Assembly (NCBI RefSeq): GCF_040499845.1
Contig: NZ_CP159342.1
Coordinates: 2,108,001-2,172,000 of the forward strand
Source: Micromonospora sp. CCTCC AA 2012012
Lineage (GTDB): Bacteria; Actinomycetota; Actinomycetes; Mycobacteriales; Micromonosporaceae
Length of the DNA stretch: 64,000 nucleotides
Direction of reading: 5' to 3'
Of the stretch, positions 1-8,288 are shown in pieces. The notes below the pieces were generated by a model that was not told the origin of the DNA, made no database searches, and saw only the letters and a list, made by a program, of their open reading frames with translations. A program made the translations under genes and the position numbers. Each line of letters starts with the position of its first letter. The stretch's first letter is position 1.

Positions 1-126
1 CGGTCGCATGGTGACCGCGACACGCCTGGCCGGCAGCCGTAGGCGGTACAGCTTCCGACACAGGATGCGTGCCGAACCTGAGATGATCCTGAAACTCCGA
101 CTCCCCGGGACGCGATCCGCGCCCTG

Positions 127-375
127 CTACCGGCGAGCGCGGGCTCCGCCGACGAGCGCAGCCAGGGATGACGGATCAGGTGGCCCACCGCTGAGCCGCG
201 CGTAAAGGCCGCGTCGGTCGAGCAGGCGGACGACCTGACCGACGAGGCCGTTGGCGCGGGGTTCGCCGGTGGGCGCGGCACGGCGTTCGAGCACGACCGG
301 GTGTACGCCGGCGAGGGCCAGCTCGCAGGCGAGCATGAGACCGTTGGGGCCGGCTCCGACGACGACGTCGATCAT
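127..375 (-). pseudogene. N-terminal fragment of an FAD-dependent monooxygenase
   Basis: This short frame encodes about 82 residues. It starts with a dinucleotide-binding beta-alpha-beta motif (DVVVGAGPNGLMLACELA), followed by a conserved ERR segment and a GLVGQVVRLLDRRGL stretch, as in aromatic polyketide or rifampicin-type flavin hydroxylases. Those enzymes are about 500 residues long, so only the first sixth is present. The catalytic and substrate regions are missing, and the frame ends in the low-complexity tail ALVGGARARR. The start at 375 is chosen because a GAAGGGATC ribosome-binding site precedes it and the fold begins at once. I read it as a decayed or truncated gene. It could also be a recent deletion remnant, because the N-terminal codons still look intact. 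Confidence 0.6.
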
Positions 376-558
376 GATCGTGATCCCTTCGGGGGCGTGC
401 GGCATCGCCACGGCGGGCGCGGCATACCGCCGGTCGGACGCGATGCGCTCCCCCACCGCGCGCGTCACCGCAGCGCGGCGCGGCGGCGGTCCGGTTGCCG
501 ACCTCGGGTTGGCCGGGTAAGAAGAATGCAGTTATCGGGTTCGATGCGAGGAGACCGC

Positions 559-2361
559 ATGAGACCTCCGGCCATCACTGCTGCGGCGATGGTTCTGGCG
601 ACGGTCGGGGCGGTCGGCGTCACCGCCCCCGTTCAAGCGAAACCGGCCGAACCGGCGAAGACGCCCACCGCCGTCGGGTACGGAGGCGCGATCTCCACCG
701 TGGACGCCACCGCCACCGCCGTCGGACTCGACGTGCTCAAGCGCGGTGGCAACGCGGTCGACGCGGCGGTCGCCGCGGCCGCGACGCTCGGCGTCACCGA
801 ACCCTTCTCGGCCGGCATCGGCGGCGGCGGTTTCCTCGTCTACTACGACGCCCGCACCAGGACGGTGCACACCATCGACGGCCGCGAGACAGCGCCGGCC
901 GCGACGACCGAAACCCTCTTCATCGACCCGGCCACCGGGCAGCCGTACCCCTTCGACGAGGCCCGGATCAGCGGCCTGTCAGTCGGCGTCCCCGGCACCC
1001 TGCTGACGTGGCGGGACGCGCTCGACCGCTGGGGAACCCGCTCGCTGGCGCAGCTGCTGCGACCCGCCGAACGGGTCGCGCGCACCGGCTTCACCGTCGA
1101 CGAGACGTTCGCGGGCCAGGTCGCCGCGAACCAGGCCGCCTTCGCCCAGTTCAGCTCCACCAGCGCGCTGTACCTGCCGGGCGGCCGCCCACCGGCCGTC
1201 GGCTCGACCCTGCGCAACCCCGACCTCGCCGCGACCTACCGCCTCATCGCCCAGCGGGGCACCGACGTGTTCTACCGGGGTCGGATCGGCCGGGACCTGC
1301 TCACCACCGTGCAGAGCCCACCGCTGGCCGCGCAGCCGACCACGTCGTGGCCGTATCCGATCCGTCCGGCCGCCATGACCGCCGCCGACCTCGCCTCCTA
1401 CCGCACCCGCCTGCCGGCACCCACCCACTCGGACTACCGCGGCCTCGAGGTGTTCGGCATGGCGACCCCGTCCAGCGGCGGCACCGCGGTCGGGGAAGCC
1501 CTCGACATCCTCGAGCGTTTCGACCTACGGTCGATGACCGCCACCCAGGCACTGCACCACTACCTGGAGGCCAGCGCGCTGGCGTTCGCCGACCGGAACC
1601 GCTACGTCGGCGACGGCACCCCCCGCCCGACGCTCGACGAGCTGCTCAGCGACGCGTACGCCGCGGAACGGGCGTGCCGGATCGACCCGGCGGCGGCGCT
1701 GCCCAAGCCGGTCGCGCCGGGTGTACCGGACGGCAGCTACGGCGGATGCCCGACGGCAGCGCGCGCCGACACCCGGGACGACCGCACGGGCACCACGAAC
1801 CTGACCGTCGCCGACCGCTGGGGCAACGTCGTGGAGTACACGCTGACCATCGAGGCGACCGGTGGCAGCGGAATGGTCGTGCCCGGGCGGGGCTTCCTCC
1901 TCAACAACGAGCTGACCGACTTCAACTTCAGCCCGACGCAGGGCACCGCACCGGACCCGAACCTGCCCGCGCCGGGCAAACGCCCGCGCAGCTCCATGTC
2001 TCCGACGATCGTGCTGGCCGACGGACGCCCGTTCCTGGCCGTCGGCTCGCCGGGAGGGGCGACGATCATCACCACCGTCCTGCAGACCCTGGTCAACCGC
2101 CTCGATCTCGGCATGACGCTCCCGCAGGCGCTGGCCGCGCCGCGCGCATCCCAACGCAACGGCACCACGACCCAGGCCGAGCCGGCCTTCATCGCCGCGT
2201 ACGCCCAGGGCCTACCGCCGGGTCACGTCCTCGGGTCGACGACGGAGATCGGCGCCGCCACCGGCATCGAGTTTCTGCCGGACGGGAGGATGGTGGCCGC
2301 CGCCGAGCCGGTACGCCGCGGCGGCGGAGCGGCGGCCGTCGTCTCCACGCCACGGCACTGA
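559..2361 (+). CDS. ggt: Secreted gamma-glutamyltransferase
   Basis: This 600-residue protein belongs to the N-terminal nucleophile gamma-glutamyltransferase family, which cleaves glutathione and other gamma-glutamyl compounds outside the cytoplasm. A signal peptide covers about residues 1-29 (MRPPAITAAAMVLATVGAVG, ending at VQA). The large subunit starts with the family pattern GGNAVDAAVAAAATLGVTEP and the GIGGGGF loop. The autoprocessing site is the GTTNLTVADRWGN segment, with the nucleophilic threonine near residue 412, so the small subunit would be about 189 residues. The SPGGATIITTVLQ oxyanion region is present near the C-terminus. Length and motif order are normal, so the enzyme should be active. 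The ATG at 559 has a GAGGAG site just upstream and directly precedes the signal peptide; a longer in-frame extension upstream looks non-coding. Confidence 0.93.
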   Translation: MRPPAITAAAMVLATVGAVGVTAPVQAKPAEPAKTPTAVGYGGAISTVDATATAVGLDVLKRGGNAVDAAVAAAATLGVTEPFSAGIGGGGFLVYYDARTRTVHTIDGRETAPAATTETLFIDPATGQPYPFDEARISGLSVGVPGTLLTWRDALDRWGTRSLAQLLRPAERVARTGFTVDETFAGQVAANQAAFAQFSSTSALYLPGGRPPAVGSTLRNPDLAATYRLIAQRGTDVFYRGRIGRDLLTTVQSPPLAAQPTTSWPYPIRPAAMTAADLASYRTRLPAPTHSDYRGLEVFGMATPSSGGTAVGEALDILERFDLRSMTATQALHHYLEASALAFADRNRYVGDGTPRPTLDELLSDAYAAERACRIDPAAALPKPVAPGVPDGSYGGCPTAARADTRDDRTGTTNLTVADRWGNVVEYTLTIEATGGSGMVVPGRGFLLNNELTDFNFSPTQGTAPDPNLPAPGKRPRSSMSPTIVLADGRPFLAVGSPGGATIITTVLQTLVNRLDLGMTLPQALAAPRASQRNGTTTQAEPAFIAAYAQGLPPGHVLGSTTEIGAATGIEFLPDGRMVAAAEPVRRGGGAAAVVSTPRH

Positions 2362-2458
2362 GCTGACGTACCGCTCCACGCCGACCGTAGATCCGGGAAC
2401 GCGCACGGGTCGCGGCCATGAGGTCAGCCCTGGCGTCGGTGGATCCGTGCGGTCGGGC

Positions 2459-3220
2459 TCAGCCGGAACGGGTCGCCGTGATGCCGCCGTCGACGGCGAT
2501 CTCCGCGCCGTGGAGGTAGCCGGCGCGTTCCGAGAGCACCCAGGCCACCGCGTCGGCGATCTCCTCCGGGGTTCCGGGGCGTCCGGCGGGGGTGCCGGCG
2601 GTCATCCGGGCGATGACGTCGCCGTCGGCGGCGTTGATCGGGGTACGCGTCGCCCCGGGGGAGACGGTGTTGACCCGCACGCCACGGGGACCGAACTCCG
2701 CGGCCCAACTGCGGGCGAGTTGGATCTCCGCGGCCTTGGTCGCGGAGTACAGCCCGACGAAGGGGTGCCCGACGTGGGCCATCCAGGACCCGATGACGAC
2801 GATCGCGCCGTGGCCGCGGGCGGCCATCAGCGCGGCCAGTGCGGCGGTCAGGACGTGGGGGGCGCGGACGTTGACCGCGAGGGTGGCCTCCAGGTCGGTG
2901 TCGGTGAGGCGCACCGTGTCCACGGCGGGGCACAGGGCGGCGTTGTGCACCAGCGCGTCCAGTCGCCCACCGGCGGCCTCGGCGGCAGCGCGGGCGAAGG
3001 CCCGCAGCACCTCGGGTGGGCTGGTCAGGTCGGAGGGGACGAACACGGCGTTTCCGCCGTTCCCCTCGATGTCGGCGACGACGGCGGCGCCGCGGTTCCG
3101 ATCGCGGCCGGTGACGACGACGCGCCAACCCTGCGCGGCCAGGGTCCGGGCGGTGGCGGCACCGATGCCGCTGGTGGAGCCGGTGATCAGGACGGTGCGG
3201 GTCTGCTCAGCAGAGGTCAT
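2459..3220 (-). CDS. SDR-family oxidoreductase
   Basis: This 253-residue classical short-chain dehydrogenase/reductase has the NAD(P)-binding motif TGSTSGIGAATARTL near residue 12, an NAA-type core motif (HNAAL), the catalytic Tyr/Lys pair in YSATKAA, and the DGG segment near the C-terminus. The arginine in TGRDRN after the second beta strand suggests a preference for NADP(H). The serine usually found before the YxxxK motif is in VIGSWMAH. The substrate cannot be read from sequence. The gene diverges from the XRE/MmyB-type regulator at 3322, an arrangement in which the regulator commonly controls the neighbouring SDR. The ATG at 3220 was chosen because the fold starts within 12 residues; the frame continues upstream without looking coding. 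Confidence 0.88.
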   Translation of the reverse strand: MTSAEQTRTVLITGSTSGIGAATARTLAAQGWRVVVTGRDRNRGAAVVADIEGNGGNAVFVPSDLTSPPEVLRAFARAAAEAAGGRLDALVHNAALCPAVDTVRLTDTDLEATLAVNVRAPHVLTAALAALMAARGHGAIVVIGSWMAHVGHPFVGLYSATKAAEIQLARSWAAEFGPRGVRVNTVSPGATRTPINAADGDVIARMTAGTPAGRPGTPEEIADAVAWVLSERAGYLHGAEIAVDGGITATRSG

Positions 3221-3268
3221 GGTCCCCACCTCACCCTGGAGGCGCCGCACGCACCAGGGCGCGTTGTG

Positions 3269-3289
3269 CCTGGTCACGCCATGGCCAGG
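3269..3289. promoter_or_regulatory. Candidate operator between the SDR and XRE genes
   Basis: An imperfect 21-bp dyad with CCTGG and CCAGG ends and inner CA/TG symmetry lies between the divergent SDR (start 3220) and XRE regulator (start 3322). It sits about 20 bp upstream of a TACACT -10-like hexamer at 3310-3315, placed for a leaderless regulator transcript. An XRE autoregulatory role is inferred from position only. Confidence 0.4.
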
Positions 3290-3321
3290 TTCGCGCCGTG
3301 GGGTGCTCCTACACTGGATGG

Positions 3322-4191
3322 ATGCCTGCTGACCGTGCCGCCCTGGGGGCATTCCTGCGGTCCCGGCGGGACCGCCTGACTCCTGCTCAGGCCGGGATCG
3401 AGGCCTTCCCCGGCCCGCGGCGGGTGCCCGGCCTGCGCAAGGAGGAACTCGCCGTGCTCGCCGGGTTGAGCCCGGACCACTACAGCCGGCTGGAACAGGG
3501 ACGCCAGCACACCGTCACCGACGAGGTGGTGCAGGCGCTGTCGCGGGCGCTGCAGCTGGACGAGATCGAACGCGCCCACCTGCGGGACCTGGCCGCCCCC
3601 ACCTCGCGCCGGCGCTGGGCACGGCCGGAGATCGCCCAGCGGCCCGACCCGGGGATGCTGCGCCTGATGGGGGTGCTGGACCACGTCCCGGTGCTGCTGC
3701 TGGGGCGCCGTACCCAGGTGCTGGCGCACAACGGGCTGTTGCGGGCGGTGCTGGGGCCCGCGCTGGAGCCGGGGTCGTCGCTCGCGCGGTGGCTGTTCCT
3801 CGATCCCGACGCGCGGGTGCGGATCGTGAACTGGGCCGACTTCGCCGCCGCCGCGGTCGGGGAGTTGCGCTACGAGGTGGGACGCCACCCCGACGATCGG
3901 CGACTCGTCGACCTGGTGCGGGAGTTGCGCAGCGGCGATCCCGACGTGGCGCAGTGGTGGGACGACCAGCGGGTCACCTTCCGTACCTCGGTGACCAAGC
4001 ACCTGGTCCACCCGACGGCCGGACCGCTCACCTTCGGCATCGAGTCCGTCGTCGGGCCGCACGATCCGGAGCAACGCCTGATCGTCTACACCGTCGAACC
4101 CGACTCCCCCACGGCGCGGGTGCTTCCCGTGCTGGCCAGCTGGGCGACCGATCCGGACGAGTCGCGCGCCGCGAGCGAAACCACCAGCTGA
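3322..4191 (+). CDS. XRE-family regulator with MmyB-like ligand domain
   Basis: This 289-residue cytoplasmic transcription regulator has an N-terminal helix-turn-helix (about residues 10-75, with the family signature RRVPGLRKEELAVLAGLSPD followed by YSRLEQGR). A C-terminal MmyB-like domain (about 100-270) contains the usual GRRTQVLAHN segment and the conserved NWADFAAAAVGELR region, and proteins of this family are thought to bind a small ligand, possibly fatty-acyl, there. Such regulators usually sit next to a divergently transcribed SDR gene and control it, which is exactly the situation here (SDR at 2459-3220). The ATG at 3322 follows a TACACT -10-like element by seven bases, so the mRNA may be leaderless. 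Length and motifs are typical. Confidence 0.9.
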   Translation: MPADRAALGAFLRSRRDRLTPAQAGIEAFPGPRRVPGLRKEELAVLAGLSPDHYSRLEQGRQHTVTDEVVQALSRALQLDEIERAHLRDLAAPTSRRRWARPEIAQRPDPGMLRLMGVLDHVPVLLLGRRTQVLAHNGLLRAVLGPALEPGSSLARWLFLDPDARVRIVNWADFAAAAVGELRYEVGRHPDDRRLVDLVRELRSGDPDVAQWWDDQRVTFRTSVTKHLVHPTAGPLTFGIESVVGPHDPEQRLIVYTVEPDSPTARVLPVLASWATDPDESRAASETTS

Positions 4192-4450
4192 GCGAACGCC
4201 GCAACCCGGACAGCGATGCGATGGCCCGCATGGCGATCCTGCTGCGCGTGTGCGGCCGCACCGACGCGTCCTTCGCGCTGTACGACCGGGCCGAGGCGGT
4301 GCGGCAGCTGCCGTCCACCGAAGTCGTCCGCGCCGGCACCTGGCGCCAGACCGTCAGACGCTCCTCGACCGGGCCCACGGCGTCCAGGTCCGCTCGCGGT
4401 CCCGATCCCCGCCCGTTCGCGAGCCGCCTCGACCGCCGCGCCTGCCGGGG

Positions 4451-5464
4451 TCAGCGACGACGCCAGGCCAGCACGCCGACCGCCGTGCCGGCCAACCCGG
4501 CGGCGGTGGCCAGCCGGTGCCGGGACAGCCACGCCTGCGGGCTTCGGCTGTGCGACCGTCCGGAGAAGTCACCGCGCGCGCCGTAGTCGTGCCCGCCCGG
4601 GCCGTCGAGCGGGTGCCACAGGTTGTTCGGCCGGTCGTGGTCCGCCGGCTGGCCGGTCTGCTGCGACCTGTACCCCGTCCGGGCCAGGTAGCGGTCGAGC
4701 AGACTCGGCGCCACGCGGTTGGCGAGGATGGTCAGCACGGTGGACGCACCGACCCAGTACTCCCGGCGGCCGGGCCGGTCGGCGGCGCCGACGATCGCCC
4801 GGGCGGCCACCTCCGGCTCGTAGATCGGCGGGACCGGCTCGGCGTGGCGTGGCAGTCGGGACAGCAGCCAGTCGAACTGGGGGGTGTTGACGGCCGGCAG
4901 CTGCACCATCGTCACGTGGACCTTGCTGCCGTCGTGCAGCAGCTCGCAGCGCAGCGACTCGGTGAACCCGACGATCGCGTGCTTCGCCCCGCAGTAGGCC
5001 GCCTGCAGGGGGATGCCCCGGTAGGCCAGGGCCGAGCCGACCTGCACGATGGTTCCGCGGTCGCGGGGGGTCATGTGGGACAAGGCCACCCGGGTGCCGT
5101 GCACGTACCCCAGGTAGGTGACCTCCGTGGCGCGGCGGAACTCCTCCGGCCGGGTGTCCTGGAACGGGGCGAAGACGGAGCTGAAGGCGTCGTTGATCCA
5201 CAGGTCGACAGGGCCCAGTTCCGCCTCGACGCGCCGCCCGGCGGCGACCACCTGCTCGTAGTCGGCCATGTCGACCTCGATCGGCAGGGCGCGGCTGCCG
5301 GCGGCCCGTACCTCCTCGGCCACCGCGTCCAGGCCGACCCTTCCCCGCGCGAGCAGCGCGACGGCGATCCCCCGCCGGGCGAGCAGGCGGGCGGTCGCCC
5401 GACCCACGCCCGCGCTCGCCCCGGTCACCACCGCTACCCGGATGTCCTCTTTGCGCCCCGCCAT
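4451..5464 (-). CDS. SDR-family oxidoreductase with C-terminal membrane anchor
   Basis: This 337-residue SDR has the cofactor motif TGASAGVGRATARLL near residue 14, the catalytic YCGAKHA motif near residue 158, and a preceding GSALAY serine. About 60 extra C-terminal residues include a Pro/Gly/His-rich stretch (LWHPLDGPGGHDYGARGDFS) and a final hydrophobic helix, LATAAGLAGTAVGVLAWRRR, that would anchor it in the membrane with an Arg-rich tail. This architecture matches a widespread group of actinobacterial and proteobacterial SDRs whose substrate is unknown. The NDAF sequence replaces the usual NNAG, a variation often seen in this subgroup. It diverges from the GH15 gene at 5708 with 243 bases between them. 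The start has a fair Shine-Dalgarno sequence on the minus strand. Confidence 0.87.
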   Translation of the reverse strand: MAGRKEDIRVAVVTGASAGVGRATARLLARRGIAVALLARGRVGLDAVAEEVRAAGSRALPIEVDMADYEQVVAAGRRVEAELGPVDLWINDAFSSVFAPFQDTRPEEFRRATEVTYLGYVHGTRVALSHMTPRDRGTIVQVGSALAYRGIPLQAAYCGAKHAIVGFTESLRCELLHDGSKVHVTMVQLPAVNTPQFDWLLSRLPRHAEPVPPIYEPEVAARAIVGAADRPGRREYWVGASTVLTILANRVAPSLLDRYLARTGYRSQQTGQPADHDRPNNLWHPLDGPGGHDYGARGDFSGRSHSRSPQAWLSRHRLATAAGLAGTAVGVLAWRRR

Positions 5465-5707
5465 GTCGCCTCCCGTCGTTTCGCTCCTCGTGTGGCACTA
5501 CCCATCCGCGACCGGACCACTCACCGCAGGCCACCGAGCTGCCGGTGCACGGGGCTCAGCTCCCACCACGCGCGGTGTGTCACGGCCCGGCCGTCGGGTA
5601 TGCGGCGGGCCCGACGCCGACGAGCCGAGAGGGGACCTGCATGCTGGGCGAAACCCGACGGCGGTTGGTCACCGCCGACGCCGCGGCAACGCGCTGAGGC
5701 GGCCGGC

Positions 5708-7477
5708 ATGCCAGGTACGGGTGCCGAACCGAACGCCGGTGTCACGCCGGCGGTGCTGCGGGACTACGCGCTGCTCGCCGACGGGCACCGGGGCGCGTTG
5801 ATCGGCCCGGTCGGGGACGTGGCGTGGCTGTGCGCCCCTGGCTGGTCCGACCCGGCGGTGTTCAGCACCCTGCTCGGTGGGGCGGGCCGGTATCTGGTCA
5901 CCCCGGCCGGCGGCCGCTACGTGTGGGGCGGACACTACGAGCCGGGGTCGCTGATCTGGCAGAGCCGGTGGGTCACCGGCGACGGCATCGTCGAGTCCCG
6001 CGAGGCGCTGGTCTTCCCCGGCGAGCCGGACAAGTTGGTGCTGCTGCGCCAGATCCGGGCCGTGGAGGGGCCGGCGCGGGTACGCGTGGTCCTCGATCCG
6101 CGCGCCGACTTCGGTCGGGAGGGGGTCGCCGACGTCACCCGTGACGGCGACCGGTGGCTGGCCCGTACCGGCGGGCTGCACCTGCGTCTGCACGGTGGCG
6201 GCGCACTGCGCCGCGACCGCCACGGTTTCCTCACCGGCGAGCTGACCTTGCCGGCCGGCGGCCGGCACGACCTGGTGCTGGAGGTGGCCACCGGGCCGCT
6301 CGAACAGCCGTGCCAGCAGCCCGGGGAGCTGTGGCGCATCACCGAGCACCACTGGGCCGCCGTGGTGCCGTCGCTGGACGGCCCGGCGCGGCGCGACGCC
6401 GTGCTGGCGTACGCGGTGCTGCGCGGGATGACCCGCCCCGGGGGCGGGATGGTCGCCGCCGCCACCACCGCCCTGCCGGAGCGGGCGATGGCCGGACGCG
6501 ACTACGACTACCGGTACGCGTGGATCCGCGACCAGTCCTTCGCCGGGCAGGCCTCGGCCCTGGTGCGCCGCTACGACCTGCTCGACGACGCGGTCGCGTT
6601 CCTCACCGAACGGGTACTCGCCGACGGCGACCGGCTCGCCCCCGCGTACACCGTCGACGGCGATCCGGTGCCGCGCGAGCGGCGGTTGGCCGAGCTGGCC
6701 GGCTACCCGGGCGCCGACGCGCGCACCGGCAACTGGGTACGCGGGCAGTTCCAGCTCGACTCGTACGGTGAGGTGCTGATGCTGCTGGCCACCGCGCAGC
6801 GCCACGACCGGCTCGACGGCGACGGCCGGCGGGCCCTGGAGGTGGCCGCCGACGCGGTGGGGCGGCGCTGGTCGCAGCCGGACTCCGGCATCTGGGAGCT
6901 ACCGCCGCGGCAGTGGACCCACTCGAAGCTGACCTGCGTGGCGGGGCTGCGGAGGGCGGCCCGGGTCGCCACGCCGGCGCTCGCGGCGCGCTGGACGGCG
7001 CTGGCCGACCGGATTCTCGCCGATGTCGCGGCCCACGGTCTGGCCGTGCAGGGGCACTGGCGACGCTCCTACGACGACGACCGGGTCGACGCGGCGTTGC
7101 TGCTGCCCGGCATCCGGGGCGCGCTGCCCCCACAGGACCCGCGCACCGCGCTGACCCACCGGGCGGTGCTGGCGGAGTTGGCCCAGGACGGCTACCTGTA
7201 CCGGTTCCGTCCCGACCGGCGGCCGCTCGGCGACGCCGAGGGAGCGTTCCTGCTCTGCGGGTTCGCGGCCGCCCTGGCCGCCTGGCAGGCCGGGGACCCG
7301 GTCGGCGCCAACCGGTGGTTCGAACGCAACCGGGCCGCCTGCGGCCCGCCCGGGCTGTACACCGAGGAGTACGACGTGCGGCAGCGGCAGCTGCGCGGCA
7401 ACCTCCCGCAGGGTTTCGTACACGCGTTGATGTTGGAGACGGCGGTGACGCTCGGGCAGGTCGATCCGTGTCACTGA
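5708..7477 (+). CDS. Glycoside hydrolase family 15 protein (trehalase or glucoamylase type)
   Basis: This 589-residue cytoplasmic enzyme has no signal peptide. An N-terminal beta-sandwich (about 1-240) is followed by an (alpha/alpha)6 barrel. Family hallmarks are the DYRYAWIRDQSF segment (W272), the general acid E397 in GIWELPPRQWTHSK, and the catalytic base region GLYTEEYD (E553/E554) followed by GNLPQGFVHALM. Actinobacterial members of this class include trehalases and alpha-glucan hydrolases, so trehalose or maltooligosaccharide hydrolysis is likely; sequence alone does not settle which. The ATG at 5708 was chosen because the first conserved block (LRDYALLADGHRGALIGPVG) begins 18 residues later. 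The frame is open far upstream but antisense to the SDR there. It converges with the PPC protein gene, four bases apart. Confidence 0.9.
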   Translation: MPGTGAEPNAGVTPAVLRDYALLADGHRGALIGPVGDVAWLCAPGWSDPAVFSTLLGGAGRYLVTPAGGRYVWGGHYEPGSLIWQSRWVTGDGIVESREALVFPGEPDKLVLLRQIRAVEGPARVRVVLDPRADFGREGVADVTRDGDRWLARTGGLHLRLHGGGALRRDRHGFLTGELTLPAGGRHDLVLEVATGPLEQPCQQPGELWRITEHHWAAVVPSLDGPARRDAVLAYAVLRGMTRPGGGMVAAATTALPERAMAGRDYDYRYAWIRDQSFAGQASALVRRYDLLDDAVAFLTERVLADGDRLAPAYTVDGDPVPRERRLAELAGYPGADARTGNWVRGQFQLDSYGEVLMLLATAQRHDRLDGDGRRALEVAADAVGRRWSQPDSGIWELPPRQWTHSKLTCVAGLRRAARVATPALAARWTALADRILADVAAHGLAVQGHWRRSYDDDRVDAALLLPGIRGALPPQDPRTALTHRAVLAELAQDGYLYRFRPDRRPLGDAEGAFLLCGFAAALAAWQAGDPVGANRWFERNRAACGPPGLYTEEYDVRQRQLRGNLPQGFVHALMLETAVTLGQVDPCH

Positions 7478-7481
7478 GCGG

Positions 7482-7922
7482 TCAGCGGCCGGGGCCGGCG
7501 ATCAGCGCGAGCCCGGTCTCCGGGTCGACGCGCTTGGACAGCTCGGGTGCCACCTCGGTGACGATCACCTCGAGGGTGGGCCAGACCCGGGCGGAGAGCA
7601 GGTGCCCGCCGACCGTGCTGCCGTCGGCGCGGCCGAGGACCGCGTGCACGTGCAGCACCGGCTGGCCGTCGCGGGCGGCGACGTCTCCGAGCAGGGACAG
7701 CACCTCCACCTGCTCGCGTACCGGGATGCGTCGGTAGTCGCGCCGCTCGCGGTCGAACCAGCCGACGTCGGCCTCCTGGAAGCCGCCCACGGCGGTCACC
7801 CGCCCGGCGCGCAGGTCGTGCCGGTGCAGGGCGTCGCCGATGGCGCTGACCGGGTCCTCGCCCTTGTCGCAGACGACGACGAGCACCCGTCCGGTCGGTT
7901 GGTGCAGCTCCTCGGTCCTCAC
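7482..7922 (-). CDS. PPC/DUF296 domain protein
   Basis: This 146-residue protein is made almost entirely of one PPC (plant and prokaryote conserved, DUF296) domain. The core reads GRVLVVVCDKGEDPVSAIGD, then AVGGFQEADVGWFD, then the histidine-bearing VLHVHAVLGRADGSTVGGHL. The HxH and GGH histidines match residues that bind metal in structurally known bacterial PPC proteins, which form trimers. Plant relatives carry AT-hooks, but none is present here, so DNA binding should not be assumed. Translation starts at a GTG overlapping the stop of the upstream membrane-protein gene (GTGA), with GAGGAG just before it. It is therefore the last member of the five-gene operon running from 14214. Its job in that operon is unknown. 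Confidence 0.82.
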   Translation of the reverse strand: MRTEELHQPTGRVLVVVCDKGEDPVSAIGDALHRHDLRAGRVTAVGGFQEADVGWFDRERRDYRRIPVREQVEVLSLLGDVAARDGQPVLHVHAVLGRADGSTVGGHLLSARVWPTLEVIVTEVAPELSKRVDPETGLALIAGPGR

Positions 7923-8287
7923 TGTTCTCCTCGGTGTCGGGCGGCGGTGGCGCCGAGCAACGCCCAGCCGGTGGCGACGGCCGCGTTGGCCAGGGCGGCG
8001 CGGCGCTGCCGTCGGTCGACGGCGGCCAGCGTGAGTGCGGCGAGTGCGTGGACGGCGTCGACCGTCGCGCCGGCGGCGAACCCGCGCGAGGTGGGCCACG
8101 CACTGGTCAGGGCGGCCTGGGCGAGGTGTCGGGTGCCCAGCACCCGCAGGGTCACGATCGCCTCGCCGCCGACCGGACCGAGCGGGCGCAACAGGCGGCC
8201 GGGGGCGAGCAGCAGCAGCGCACCCCAGCTCAGCCGGCCGACGAGCAGCACGTCCGGCAGGGCCGGGCGGGTGACGCGGCGGGCCAT
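7919..8287 (-). CDS. Small integral membrane protein
   Basis: This 122-residue hydrophobic protein has segments such as DVLLVGRLSWGALLLLAPGR, AIVTLRVLGTRHLAQAAL, TVDAVHALAALTLAAV and AALANAAVATGWALLGATAA, consistent with three or four membrane helices. I cannot name a family. It starts one base after the dehydratase stop (8289) and its own stop overlaps the GTG of the PPC gene, so it is translated from the same operon mRNA. The position between an acid-sugar dehydratase and a PPC protein offers no direct function; a transporter accessory or membrane-anchoring role is possible. ATG 8287 is preferred over an in-frame codon nine residues upstream, which would overlap the upstream gene more. Confidence 0.72.
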   Translation of the reverse strand: MARRVTRPALPDVLLVGRLSWGALLLLAPGRLLRPLGPVGGEAIVTLRVLGTRHLAQAALTSAWPTSRGFAAGATVDAVHALAALTLAAVDRRQRRAALANAAVATGWALLGATAARHRGEQ

Positions 8288-8288
8288 C

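Noticed and set aside
4250..5707. A long N-terminal extension of the GH15 protein
   Set aside because: The extension is antisense to the SDR gene and shows no family similarity; the conserved GH15 region starts after ATG 5708.
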